From NCBI GenBank assembly GCA_014925825.1, contig JACGCK010000047.1, forward strand, positions 1-64,000: a DNA stretch of 64,000 nt, given 5' to 3'. Shown here in pieces: positions 46,688-57,740 of the stretch. Position 1 is the stretch's first letter, and each line of letters starts with the position of its first letter. The translations under genes and the position numbers were made by a program. The notes under the pieces are model-generated. The model did no database searches and was not told the DNA's origin. It worked only from the letters and a program-made list of their open reading frames with translations. This DNA comes from Pholiota molesta (Eukaryota > Basidiomycota > Agaricomycetes > Agaricales > Strophariaceae).

Positions 46688-47797
46688 TCATAGGGTACCC
46701 GCGTCGACGAGCGCCTTCTGCATTATCGACTCCTTCAACACGTCCTTCACCAGCCGAACATGTACCATGGACATGGAAGTTGCGTCCATCAGACTATGAT
46801 AAAATTAAACACCCATGAGTAAACCACCACACCCACGCACAGCGCAAAAGGCACTAACTGCGGATAAATTTGCAATCGCGCGCGATTTGTCTGCGTGAAT
46901 TTCCCCAAGATGCATCTAGCCGCCTGCTCAAAGTCCGACCCGCCTGTATACTCGGGGAAGCATTGTTCCAGCGGCGCCTTGGGTAGTTTTTTCTTGAACA
47001 CATCAACCTTATTTAGGAACAGGATGATTGACGTCCGCCGAAACCACCTTGAGTTGATGACGCTCTCAAAAAGCGCCAGAGATGCTGACATTCGGTTCTG
47101 TCACCAACACATTATTAGAAGTAGGCAAATGCACGGGTAGGCCATACCCGTGCGGGTCACGGGTATGGGTACTGCCGGGTACGGGTACGGGTCAGCATTT
47201 GCTGACCCGGTACCCGGCAGTACCCGTGTTCGAACTCCGCTTGAAAACGAAGTCAACCAACCATTGGTTGACTTCCCTACTCGTTCCCATCCATTTACCC
47301 CCCCCAGCCGTTGCTCACGACCCACGACGGCGCCCCATGGACGAACGACCACGGCACACATATGGGCATACGACAGCGAGCGCGCGACACCGACTCGAGC
47401 TCCCCAGACGACACGACAGCGCCGCGCGGGGTCCGCACGACCACGGAGGGACGACACGCCGAGATGTGGCGACGATACGTATCGTCGCCACGTCGTTCTC
47501 GGGGCTCATTCCCGCGCACCAACAACGAAGGAAGGGGAGGAGAGACCAAGGGAGACCCGGGAGCGGGAGACCCACAAGGTACGCCCACTACGCCGTCCGC
47601 CCTCGCTCGCCGCTGACCACGACACCCCACAGGCTCCATGCACGCCGACGAGGCGCAACGGCCAACCCTTCCTGCCCCCCGCTCGCTGCGCACTTGGTCC
47701 GACGGGCGTGCCACGTCACCCGCCTGCGACGTCGTGCCGCGGCGCACGACACGACGACTACGGCATCGCCCAGCGTCAGCCACAACGTCACCGTGCC

Positions 47798-47861
<64 letters not shown>

Positions 47862-49502
47862 CTCCTCCACCGACCACCGCGCGCGGCTCTTGCACGGCGA
47901 CGCCGCGCGCACCTCGCTCTCGCTCGGCTCGTCTCGAGTTCGTGCGTGCATGCGCGGCCCAGGACGCCCACTGGCGCGATCTGGCGCATTCGCGATCCGC
48001 GCCCGCCCCGCCGCCCGCACCCCGTTCACACCCGCGCCTATGCCAACGGACTTCGCGAGCACCGCATCCCCGCCGTCGCTCACCACACACCCGCGGCACC
48101 GCACCGCATTACCGTCTCCGTGTACGGCGAACACTGCACTGGCAGTGTTCCAGGTCACGGAGACGCAACACGGTCGTGGTAGTGTGAACCCGCCGGGTAC
48201 CCATACCCGTACCCATACCCGAGTACCCGCGCGAGTTCAACCCGTGGGTCCACGGGTATGGGTATGCGCGGGTACGGGTACGGGTAGCCCTCGAGATACC
48301 CGGGGGTTACCCGTGCAGTTGCCTAATTAGAAGTACATGAGTCGTGAAGTCAACACCTGCAACGCACTTGGGTCTCGTCCTCCAGCAACACCTGGTCATA
48401 CTCGCTTAAAGATGCGCAGAAGAACATACTTGTTATGTTCTCAAAGTGATGAATCCACTTCTTCCGTTCGCTATGTTGACTGCCGACTTCAAACATGCGT
48501 ACCCTGGGCGAATTGAGAAAAGGTAAAAAAAAAGAGTAGTGTGATTAGCCAAACTTGAGAACAACCAGAAAACCGAGAGGACAAACGAAATATGATGATG
48601 AAAGTGATGCCCCCCTCAATCCGTATCGCAATAATAATAGTAATGATGATGATGATAATCGCATCCATCGACTCACGGAAAACAACTCATCTGCACCCGT
48701 GTCTCTGTGATGCCGGCGCTCTCCTGATGTGCATGGAGAACGTCGTCCTCATTGGGAAGATAGCCTGGGGAGCCTATCCGCAGGACTTCGGAGAAGAAGC
48801 TAGACTAGAAGGATAAGCAAGAGCAAGAAGATGGGATAGATAGAGTAGGGAAAGAAACTACGTACTAAAGCGCAGAATCCATGAGGTTGAATTCGCTTGA
48901 GTGCTCCTCCACGATTTTGGTGAAGACAGGGTCCAAATACACCTGGTGGATAGCCTCCGCAATTTCAGGCGACAAATTGGGAGGGCGGTTTTGGAGATCC
49001 AAGTGGTAGTTGAGAATCGTATCGGCTAGGAGCTGGGGCGGAGAACGGGTGATATATAGAGCAGGTAAGTAAATTGTCAGTATACAGTCTACCACAAAAA
49101 TTGAACGAGCAAATAGGGAAATCACAGACGCAGAAAAGACAGAGCATAGACTGACCCTATTCTCAAAATCTACACACTCCAAACCAAGTTCCTTCATATG
49201 GACAACGACGGCGTTGGCAGAGTCAAGGACGTTTTTGTGTATAGCAAGGCGGTACGCTGCGAGCTCGGCGTCCGAGAAACCATGTTGGTGAAGGATCCTA
49301 ATCTGGTTGACGATGGTCGTCTTTCCCGACTCTCTCGCACCTGGAGAACCGGGAAAGCGTCAGTGCCTGTGGAAAGGAGAAAGGGAAGCGACCCGCCTAG
49401 GATGAGTATCTTGCATTCGCCCTTGGTTTTTTGTTTGTCCTTCTCGAGCATTCTGTCGATCGCGTTAGAGCGCTTCTTGCCTGTACGGTCTTTGGATACC
49501 AT
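46688..49502 (-). CDS. Divergent heterotrimeric G-protein alpha subunit
   Basis: Seven exons: 49502-49397, 49340-49156, 49032-48866, 48799-48677, 48503-48368, 47097-46859 and 46793-46688. All phases match and the product is 353 residues, the usual G-alpha length. G-alpha couples membrane receptors to effectors by GTP binding. Seen: [12 protein letters not shown]-terminus, P-loop GARESGKT, helical domain, [19 protein letters not shown] (switch II), [13 protein letters not shown], and FLNKVDVF with the NKxD base-binding motif. Unusual: no MGC myristoylation start; the P-loop third Gly is Arg; the switch I arginine position is His and the Mg-binding Thr is Ala ([12 protein letters not shown] against the usual RxxTTGI); DVGGQR reads EVGSQH; TCAT reads MDAT. 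The first intron is GC-AG. One intron contains a transposable element. Confidence 0.92.
47249..47275. repeat. Perfect 12-bp hairpin in the hAT-like element
   Basis: GAAGTCAACCAA, loop CCA, then its exact complement. It follows a CGAACTCCGCTTGAA box. Confidence 0.93.
47799..47860 (+). repeat. Poly-C tract of 62 bases
   Basis: An uninterrupted C run inside the hAT-like element. The true length may be a sequencing or assembly estimate. Confidence 0.9.
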
Positions 49503-50202
49503 AGTGCATGTATTCGACTTGTAAGGGTATACCAAGGGTATACAAACCCCAGGGGCGTGATGCGTTGTAACTTATGGGTTCTCGCGAGTTCAACTTTCCC
49601 CGAAAAGTCACCTACGGAAGTGTGAATTTACCCTGTACGTTACGTCAGTTTCTTTAGCCTTTCTTGAGTTTTTCGCGGAACTTGCTGATCCTTGACCAAG
49701 ACTATCTCTCTCTCTCTGTAATTTCATGGATCCTCCTGGCTATGCGTAAGGTAGGTGGAAGGCTCATGGAAATGGAGGAAACGGAAAAGGTTGGGGACGA
49801 TGGTGATGCCCAGAGTCGGTTGAGAAGCAGCAATTGAATTGGTTTTCCAATCAATGGGCTGGGTATCAGTGTAGGAAAGAATCCGAAAGAGAATTCCAAA
49901 TTTGAGCGCCGACTCCCGAGCGCTAAGCAGACACCCAATTTAGACACAATTATGTAAGTTTTCTCTTTTTCGGGCAGACCGCCCGCCCGCCCCGCCTGCT
50001 GGAAGCGAGTAAGAGTTCCCTGGACGACCAAGGATGCGAAGATGGTGTTAGAGCCCAACATTGGCGTAAATATTGCATTGCATTGTTTTGCGATCTGTAA
50101 CTCATTTTTACATAAAAGCACTCCTAATGATGTATTCTACAGACATCGCAAACACGACTGCTGAAGCAGAGGCGGAGCTGTTGATCCAGCGGACACATTT
50201 TG
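49503..50202. other. Intergenic, G-alpha upstream region
   Basis: About 700 bp between the end of the peroxidase-like gene and the G-alpha start. It contains a CTCTCTCTCTCT microsatellite near 49705. No gene is recognised. Confidence 0.5.
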
Positions 50203-52359
50203 TCATTGTTTCGCCGTAGGTGCTGTGATCGACGTGCGGCCGGTGGGTATCGAAGCCAGCGTAGTCACTGAAACGGACGCGACAAATGGGACAAGGATCG
50301 AGCCTGGCCCAGCAACGTTGCCTCTGATATAGTCCGCCATGTATGTGGTATTGTTGCTCCCCACCACCTCCAGGTCTAGTGTCAGCGAACGCCCCGAATC
50401 CACGATGTTACCGAAGTAGTAGTCATAGCCATCGACAAGCACGCCTGTCTGGTTGTGCTGCAGTGGGACCGTGTAGTTGAGTGCGACAGGGTAGGTATCG
50501 GAGGTGTAGCCGAACATAGTGGCTTTGGTGACCTCGATATCAGTGCGGATCTATTCGTAATAGCGTCAGTAATGGGGTACCGGTCCTATGTTGATATCTA
50601 GCGCAGACAGCGTACCCCAGTCACAAAGGTAAAGTTTTGCTTTTGCAGAGACCCGGCACCAATGACCGTGCTCGACCCGAGTTCATATACAGAGATCACC
50701 CCATCTTGCTGGAAAAGATACCCATCGCCACCGTTATCGAGCGTCTGCGGACCCGAACCGTCATGGTCATCAAGCACGAACCAGAACTTCCCTATGGACT
50801 GGTTCGCGGTTATAGGCACGGAGATGCCGTAGGTATCCAGCGCGATATTCGCAGGCACGAGAAGAGGCGAGGAAACCAGAGCGCCCGTCGCGGTGAAGTT
50901 GGATGCCACTTTCGCGGAGTCTCCAGCGCAGTCCTGGAATTGCCCCCTCCGATCGCACCAGAACAAACTAATCGTACGGCCTTCTGGAACAGGTTTATCC
51001 GCTGAACGAGAGAGCTTGTGGTGAAAATGTAAATCATCCGTATGCAGTAGTGAGGAAGATACACTTACGCGCAAGGATGTTATGAATAAGAGCTGCGAAT
51101 CGACGACCGTGATTAGGGCTAATCTGACTTTGACGGGGAGCAGCTCAATTTCTTCAGTCAGTTGCGTATCGGAGGGTACAGTGTTCAACATGCGCTCTAT
51201 CATCGTCGCGCATGTATCTGCGAATGACGTCGGCGAAGCAAGACTATCGAATGCATTAGATCAAGAATATGGCTCAAAAAAAAGTGTGGCCTACCTTTGC
51301 ATCGTTACGTTCCCATCGCTTGAGAATATTCTCAGATCTGAGGCAAAACTGACATTCGACGCCGGTACCACGAGCGGATTCTGCGTCGTCCCATCCAAGT
51401 ACTCCGTAATTCTGCCCAACCAGCCATATCAGCTTCTAGTCGCACGCCAACGCGAAATACAAAGCAAAGCGCAAGGCGCACTCACATAGCAGTATCAAAC
51501 TGCGTCGTCGTATCGAAATTCGCCAGCGCAACCCCACTCGCTTCCGACGCATTGGGGTTGACGACCTCCGGGAAGTCAACGCTCCGCACGCCGCCAATCG
51601 TATGCCCACACGCGACGAGCTGGATCATCTCCGTCGCGTTGAACCCCTGCAGACGGAACTTCTCGACGTGCGTCGCCAGCGTCTGGTTCGGCTCGGGCAC
51701 GCCAGGCAGACCGGGGCCCGTAGCGTCTTTGCGCCCGCCTCGGAATTTGAGCGCGGGCCCGCCGCATGCGGCGATGGACCAGGTCGCTCCGAAGGCGATG
51801 ACGTCGGCGCCTGGTGAGCTGGATGAGCGCACGGTTTGATATGGATGTGCGAGGGACTCACGAGAGACGTGTTTCGTTGCGGACCCAATGAAGTCCGCGG
51901 CCGTCAGCACCTGGCCGTTCCCCACATTCTGCGGGTGTAGCATTCACGTCAATTTCTTTGTACAATAGACATCGACTGCATTACGCGTACCTCTGGCCTA
52001 TCCAGCTCATAGAATATCGACGCATCGAGCCCACCCGTCCCATCCGTGATATTATGCGTCGCCATATCATGATACGCCTTATCCCCCACAGCGCATCAGC
52101 AGCAATCCCATATGTATATCATGCACAAAAACGCGCTCACAAAACGAAGCCACTGTGCACCCACGCTACTCAGTGGGTCACCACGCATTCTACAGCCAGC
52201 CACCAGATCCGAGACCGTGTTTCCGACGCGGTCGTCGCCGCCCTCCCACAGAAAGCTTTCCAGCGAGTCATACTGGGGCGACGGCCATTGATATCCATGT
52301 GTTAGTCCGGAGGATGCCACCACCAGCCATGCGGTGAAAAGTGGAAGTCGTTGATGCAT
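50203..52359 (-). CDS. Secreted plant-peroxidase-like heme protein
   Basis: Eight exons: 52359-52141, 52077-51991, 51928-51862, 51810-51486, 51411-51295, 51243-51069, 51014-50616 and 50550-50203, all in phase, 578 residues. A signal peptide is evident (RLPLFTAWLVVASSGLTHG). The N-terminal half has the distal heme pocket WLRFAYHDMATHN, with Arg four residues before His as in plant/fungal peroxidases, then ADVIAFGATWSIAACGGP and the proximal-His motif VACGHTIGGVRSVDFPE. This matches the poorly studied fungal plant_peroxidase_like group rather than lignin or manganese peroxidases. The second half (~300 residues) is an Asn-glycosylation-rich extracellular extension with a Cys pair (FWCDRRGQFQDC). 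Oxidation of an unknown extracellular substrate is inferred. ATG 52359 was chosen because it starts the signal peptide; an upstream in-frame ATG exists at 52452. Confidence 0.85.
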
Positions 52360-52450
52360 CGGTGAGCGTAGATCGATGGATAGAGAGGGCAGAGCAATCA
52401 CTCTTCCTGATCGTCGAGGTAAGTGTGAGGTTGAAAAGATTTGTGGCAGC

Positions 52451-52458
52451 ACTTAAAT
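52451..52458 (-). promoter_or_regulatory. TATA-like element of the peroxidase-like gene
   Basis: On the minus strand TATTTAAG lies ~92 bp upstream of the chosen ATG, followed by a pyrimidine-rich leader (CTCTGCCCTCTCTATCCATC). The position fits a fungal core promoter. Confidence 0.4.
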
Positions 52459-52459
52459 A

Positions 52460-53379
52460 CCTCTCATAACCGGGGTATAATTTCCGCTAACCAGAGCTTG
52501 ATGTCAATGAATGGGCGTCAAAAGCATGAAGCGACCGCCTAAGCAGCAAAGGAAATGATTTGCCGCAAATCGCCATTAACGCAGTCCCGACCATGACAGA
52601 CCGTAATGCAGTATTAGAAGAGCTAAGACTTTCACGGCCCGCTCTCAGCAGTACATTGACATCATACATTCACTGAGCGCAAAAAGTGAGAAATTTACAC
52701 TGATACATCCAAAAAGACACATACTAATTGTCGCTATGTGAACCCTTCGTGATCATCCAGCTCGAAGGCCTGATGCGATGGATCTCTTGCTTTACGCGGT
52801 AAGAAGCGGGCGCCGCCGCACCTGTATATTGCGTTATTAAACACATCTTACGGCCTCGACCAGCCGCACAATACTACCGCTGCAGAGCAACCAACGCGGG
52901 CTTGAAAGAGCGCGATGAGAAGACTGGAAAGACCATATGACTGCTCATGGTGTTTCAGTTTGGTGCGAGTATAAGAAGAAATTATGAAAGATTGCACATA
53001 CAAGAGCAATCCGAGAAGCTCGCGATTACATAAGAGTCAATTCGTTCCGAATCCATGAGAGGCGCTCCAAAATTCGAGCAAGCCGGAAGGCGACCAATAA
53101 CTCCAGCGAACGCACGAACGACACGCCCATGCAGTACCGCAGACTGTGACGTTGGATTAGACTATTCAGAGCGCAAATGAAGGCGACAGCGAGATGAGAA
53201 GTGGCATACGACCTGGCAAGTCTTGCGGCCTGAGCTGTGAGCCGGAAAAGGTCGACAGCCGATAATCAAAGCGACAGAAGTTGTCGTCCGTGCAGGACGT
53301 CTTGTTGCGACACCCCAAGTTCATAGAGGCATCTAAGAATATATGCATTCATGGGCGCCATCTACATGCCGTCTAATCG
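52460..53379. other. Intergenic, no supported gene
   Basis: Only short unrecognised frames on both strands. Confidence 0.45.
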
Positions 53380-53599
53380 AGCTTGTATCCGACAACGCGC
53401 CTCCGTCCTACAATCTCTACAATCTATAACAACTCCAATTAGCCCCTGCGTAGAAATCACGACGAAAACAAGAACGCACCTTGAAGAGCCCGCACGCCTG
53501 CAGCCCATGCACGCCAATTCTCCCGACTTCGCCCTTCGTCAAGAGGCCGAAAACGTAACTAGGCAAGCGGAGTTGGTGTGCGAAGTCGGAAGCTGAAAG

Positions 53600-55500
53600 G
53601 GTCTATCGATGGAGGTCAATGGAGGGTGGACATATGACCCGCCTGTGTCCAGTGCGGATATATTCCGTGTCTCCTCGCAAGTACGCGCGTCGCGCGTCCT
53701 CCTCGAGTTATACGTTCCTCCATCTTTCAAGCGGGGGCGATTACCCCCGCGTCGTATCCACATGCTTCGGCATGTATGTGGTCTCCTCGCCCAACGCATG
53801 TGTATCGCGAGACGCTCTCCAGGTGTCGCCGCATCGACAGCGCCGTGGTGCAAGTCGTTATCCTTTTCGGGACATAGAGGCAAGAGTTATATGAATATCT
53901 GAGGGTAGATCGTTCATTCATTAGATTTCTAGAGCTTGTCGCGCGTTGACATTAACGTACCTATTCCGAGTTCAGAATCCCTTGTCTGTTCACCACCTCA
54001 CCAGTTCCATGGATCTTTCGATCCGTCGAACAAAGACCATTGTCGACGTTGGGGCCCTTGAAAGAATGCGATGATGGTCTTGCTCAATGACCTCAAAGAC
54101 GGCCCAACATTCCCGAGTATATCATCGCTTGCGTCCGTGCTGGAAGTGACTGAAAGGAAGGCAAGCGTGAGCATTGCACAGATGCCAACCAAAACGTGAG
54201 GACTAACCTCTTCCATCGCTTCCCCAGCTTGTCCGAGTCATCAGTCCAAAGCTATCGAGTGGGGGTGGACCATGTTCGGGGTTTCCACGTGAAGATGATG
54301 TTGGAAGCATTTGGGGAAGAGCCTGGGGTGAGATGCGTCAAGCGATTGCGAGAATCGCGGGCAGTAGACCGATAGAAATCTAGCGAAGAACGGTTTGGAG
54401 AGTGGTTGCACAAAGGTTGAAGTTCAAGCCCTGGTAAGCGCCAAGTAAGTACACGCTGTCTCTGCCATATATTCGGACAACGTACTTGCGCTCTTCATCT
54501 ACATATTCGGGATGTCTCCTTATCCGGTGGTGCGCATAATCGTTTGCAAGTTGTGGATGCGAGTCGAGGCGACGAGCTTGTGCTCCGAGGACGATTCGTT
54601 GATGCTCGCCTTCTACCGCAGCATCGTATGGCTGTTCATTAGAGGTCGTACGAGATTCGTCTGCCGTTTTGGGAAGAGGGTTTTATGGACAGTCGGTGCC
54701 CGATAAACTACAGAAAACGTGGAGGTAGGTATCGGTTTCTGGGCAGTATGGGATAACTCACTATGTATCCCTCTGCCAGCGCCAGATGACGCGCTCTTTC
54801 GAAAGTGTGCACGGCCGCTGGAGCTGCGCCGCACGATCTTGGACACCAACGTCGTTGTATTGTGTTCTTTCTCGCGTTCCTTCGTAAATGGTTCTCGATA
54901 GCGTGAATGATGGGGGTGACAAGGACGGCAGCGACGGTGGGTGAGGCTCCAAAGGCGAATCGTGGCGGCGTGTCAGTGCTAGTGGTGTAGGTTTGAAGGC
55001 TGCCCATTATATAGATCGTGCACCACTGTGACGCCGTCAACAAATACAATGCTCGCATCCGCTCCTTCTCCCAGCGCGTCATGCACTGAGCCACAGCGGA
55101 TTCAGGGCCAAGATTGGCATCCTCGTGGGTGCACTTGGAAAATCGGGGCGATAGGCAACAGCGCCGTCATATACGCAACTGGTCGTTCCTGTGCCCATGA
55201 AGTGCGGTGAGAATAGTACATCGGGCAGGAAAGAAAGAGGCATGGTGCCGGTGAGGGTTTGAATTGCGCAATGGTGGTTGTATGGGCAGAACGAGGACGA
55301 GCTGGAGACTTGGAGTACTGGTTGACGCGGTCTCCCCGGTCCGAAAATTCACACTGTAACGTGCTCTCCTGCTGTGATACGATTCCGATTCGATTTTCCC
55401 GCTCACTTTCACGATGCTCACAATCCGATAAAGCTCGCAATCCATAACCTGATCTTCAACGCAAAGGGAGATCCATAAACCACAATCTACTTTACGCTAC
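53600..55500. other. Copy-A interior, no confident gene
   Basis: Several 90-130-codon frames on both strands (for example 54708-55094 minus) lack motifs. Fragments of a multi-exon gene on the minus strand are possible, including a frame starting at 55445 with a VKVSGKIES segment that has a counterpart near 59.9 kb (VKVSGKIDG). Confidence 0.35.
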
Positions 55501-55531
55501 ACCCTCAAGGCCTCAAATTCAAACTCAAGGC

Positions 55532-57135
55532 TCAATCTACCTCTAAATCTCTCTCTAGATCTTTTACCTCTACTCTGATTTGCTCGATAGACGTGTTGTC
55601 ATTCTCTGAGTTCCAGCATACCCCGGCCGACTCTAGTGGTACCCGCAATCCAACGCGCAGCTCCTCGTTGACCCCCTTTTCGTAAGCCTCTTTCCCTTTT
55701 CTCTCCTTTTCTTTGACCGCCTTCGGCGTATACGCGATCGCGTTGACCTTGATGACCCCGTTTTTGTTTTTTGGTAGGCCAGTTTGCGGCACATAAGGCA
55801 TTGCCCATGGCCCTTCAGGGTCGACGACGGCTGGGATGGGCGGATTTCTGACGCGTGGGGTACTTTTTGGCGGTGAGCGTTTCGTTTTCTTTGGCTTGGC
55901 CGCGTCGCGTCTTGCCTGCAGCGATGGTCCTGTCTTCGCCTTCTTCCTCCTATATCCAAACGTTGTGGCGGTCGCCCCTAGTCAGAGACGGTTCTCAGGA
56001 CCCCTCCAACGTCAGCACGACTTTATCAAGGGAGGGTTGATCACAAAATTCACCTTTGATCCATTGTCGATTGAGAATGGTTATTCTCTAGGACGTCGTC
56101 GTCGTTGTCGGAGCGCTTCCGCTTTCCGGCTGTGGCGGCAGGATCTAATTCATAATTTTGTCCGGTTAACCCCCTCTCGTAAAAGGGAGTTGACCGTCGT
56201 GGTCCTGTAACGGACCGTTCTTCTGCAAATTAGTCAACGCCAGATCTGCCTATCATTGCAATGATCGACTTACCAGCGATAGTTTGGGAGTAAGTGGGGC
56301 TTTTACTCCCGGAACCATCTCCTTGCTGTGGGGGATGATAGATATTTAGCCCATCTTCGTTGGCCACTTGGTGCGCGTGACGTTCAACATCGCTTCGCCA
56401 TGTGCAAGAAATGGTCCCGGCCTTTCGTATCCCTCGATGATCTCGGGCAGCGGCGGGTGTTCTAATATACAATCAGGTCAGTATCTGTCCCATGTGCCCC
56501 TATGAAATGTACTTACGGTATGGCTCCAAGCACATCTCCCTGAACATCGCTTTCTCTTCCTCCACTGAGAGCCAGTTGCGATCAGTGGTATCATAGGCTG
56601 CTTCTGGTGCGATGTAGGGCGCCGGAGCTGTACCGATTAGTTGACTCATCGTCAAATCTTGGACTCTTGCTTTTTATAAAGAAATAATGTACCTTGTGGG
56701 GGTGGTGTTATCAAGCTCAAGCTGCCGAACGATGATAGAGTTGAGCCGTACGAATCGGACAGCACGGAGGAGTAGGCTATATCGATATACATGTCAATCT
56801 TATTAACTCGAAAGTGTGCACGAATAGGATTTATTTACGAATGCCCTGAAAGCCGTATGCATCGGACTGGGTTTGCATAGTCGAACTTGAAAGTGGTTGT
56901 GTTGTAGCGAACGATGATGTGGCGTTTGAGCCATAATACTCATGCGGGCGCGAGCTTGAACTTCCTAATGACGGACCATTCCATTCCGAGAGCTCGGAGT
57001 AAGCTACGTTGATATACATGTAAATCCTATCAATGCGAAAGCAGGCACGGACAAGATGTACTTACAGCTGATGCTCGGGAAGCCATAATCATCGGCCTGG
57101 TTTTGCGAACTCCAAGGTGCTTGTGGCGCAGACAT
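55532..57135 (-). CDS. Orphan basic nuclear-like protein, paralogue A
   Basis: Exons that read in phase: 57135-57066, 57003-56839, 56776-56693, 56627-56517 and one starting at 56461. Later exons encode ERSVTGPRRSTPFYERGLT, a KRKRSDNDDD basic/acidic patch and a Lys-rich tail (RRDAAKPKKTKRSPPK) to the stop at 55532. Exons 1-2 and 2-3 look duplicated (QADDYGFPSIS + YSELSEWNG; QSDAYGFQGI + YSSVLSDSYG). In the exon beginning 56461 the frame set by paralogue B runs into TAA while the following sequence is open in another frame. This copy is therefore either spliced differently or damaged. The basic patches suggest a nuclear protein; function unknown. Confidence 0.5.
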
Positions 57136-57740
57136 TATAGTATGTATGACGATCTAGGAGAGTGATTTCGCTTGGGCGGGTTTGTGGGGCGAGAATTGAT
57201 ATTGAAGGAGCGAAAAATAACGATTGCCCACATAGATTCAACGTTCAACCTTTATATCTGCACGCCTCATGGACACCTGTCCTTGACATGCTGTGCATAC
57301 GCACCCCCGCTGGGCCACCAACTCCTGCTTCGCGGCGTTCATGACTCGCGATTGTGTGAGTGAGCGTTCGTTATTTCCTGTTAAGGCTCTTGCTTGGGGC
57401 CAAAATAGACACAGGATTGAGATCAATCTTGAAGGGCAGAGCGCTGACTGACATGCTTCCGCAGTGTACTTACTATTAAATATGCAGTGCATTCAGCGGT
57501 GCGGAAATGGCTGCTCTGCGTGGCATAAATTTGGCCTTTGGCCGTGCTGAGTATATGGGTATAAAATCCTCGTGGATACTGTACATATACAACGTTGCGC
57601 GCAGATCTTTGATCACGATTAGTCTTGCAGTGCCGACATGCGTTTCGTACGTGTCATAAGCTGTCAATGTCAATTGGACCCACAGTCCAAAATCAGATCG
57701 TTGCGTTGCATGACACTATGAGCATTGAATAACTACACAC

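Larger units (their letters stand above)
47122..48325. mobile_element. Non-autonomous hAT-like element in a G-alpha intron
   Basis: The ends TAGGCAAATGCACGGGTA and the complement of TAGGCAACTGCACGGGTA differ at one of 18 positions. The element is flanked by the perfect 8-bp duplication ATTAGAAG (47114-47121 and 48326-48333). It is 1,204 bp, GC-rich, with terminal GGGTACGGGTA-type repeats, an internal 12-bp hairpin and a long poly-C tract, and has no transposase. It sits inside intron 5 of G-alpha (48367-47098), raising that intron from about 58 bp to about 1.27 kb while leaving both splice sites intact. Confidence 0.93.
53380..57740. repeat. Segmental duplication, copy A
   Basis: Several blocks match the 58.5-64.0 kb segment: 53385-53495 with 63895-64000; 55380-55470 with 59870-59960; the gene 55532-57135 with 59999-62099; 57170-57360 with 62150-62310; 57480-57680 with 62695-62925. 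Order is kept for most blocks, so this is an old tandem duplication with rearrangement. Confidence 0.75.

Noticed and set aside
47588..48182. Long open frames on both strands around 47.6-48.2 kb rich in Pro or Gly
   Set aside because: They are produced by the poly-C tract and GC-rich repeats inside the hAT-like element and lie within a G-alpha intron.
54708..55094. 128-codon minus-strand frame, considered as a membrane protein
   Set aside because: Only one weak hydrophobic stretch, and the counterpart region of the duplicated segment does not conserve the frame.
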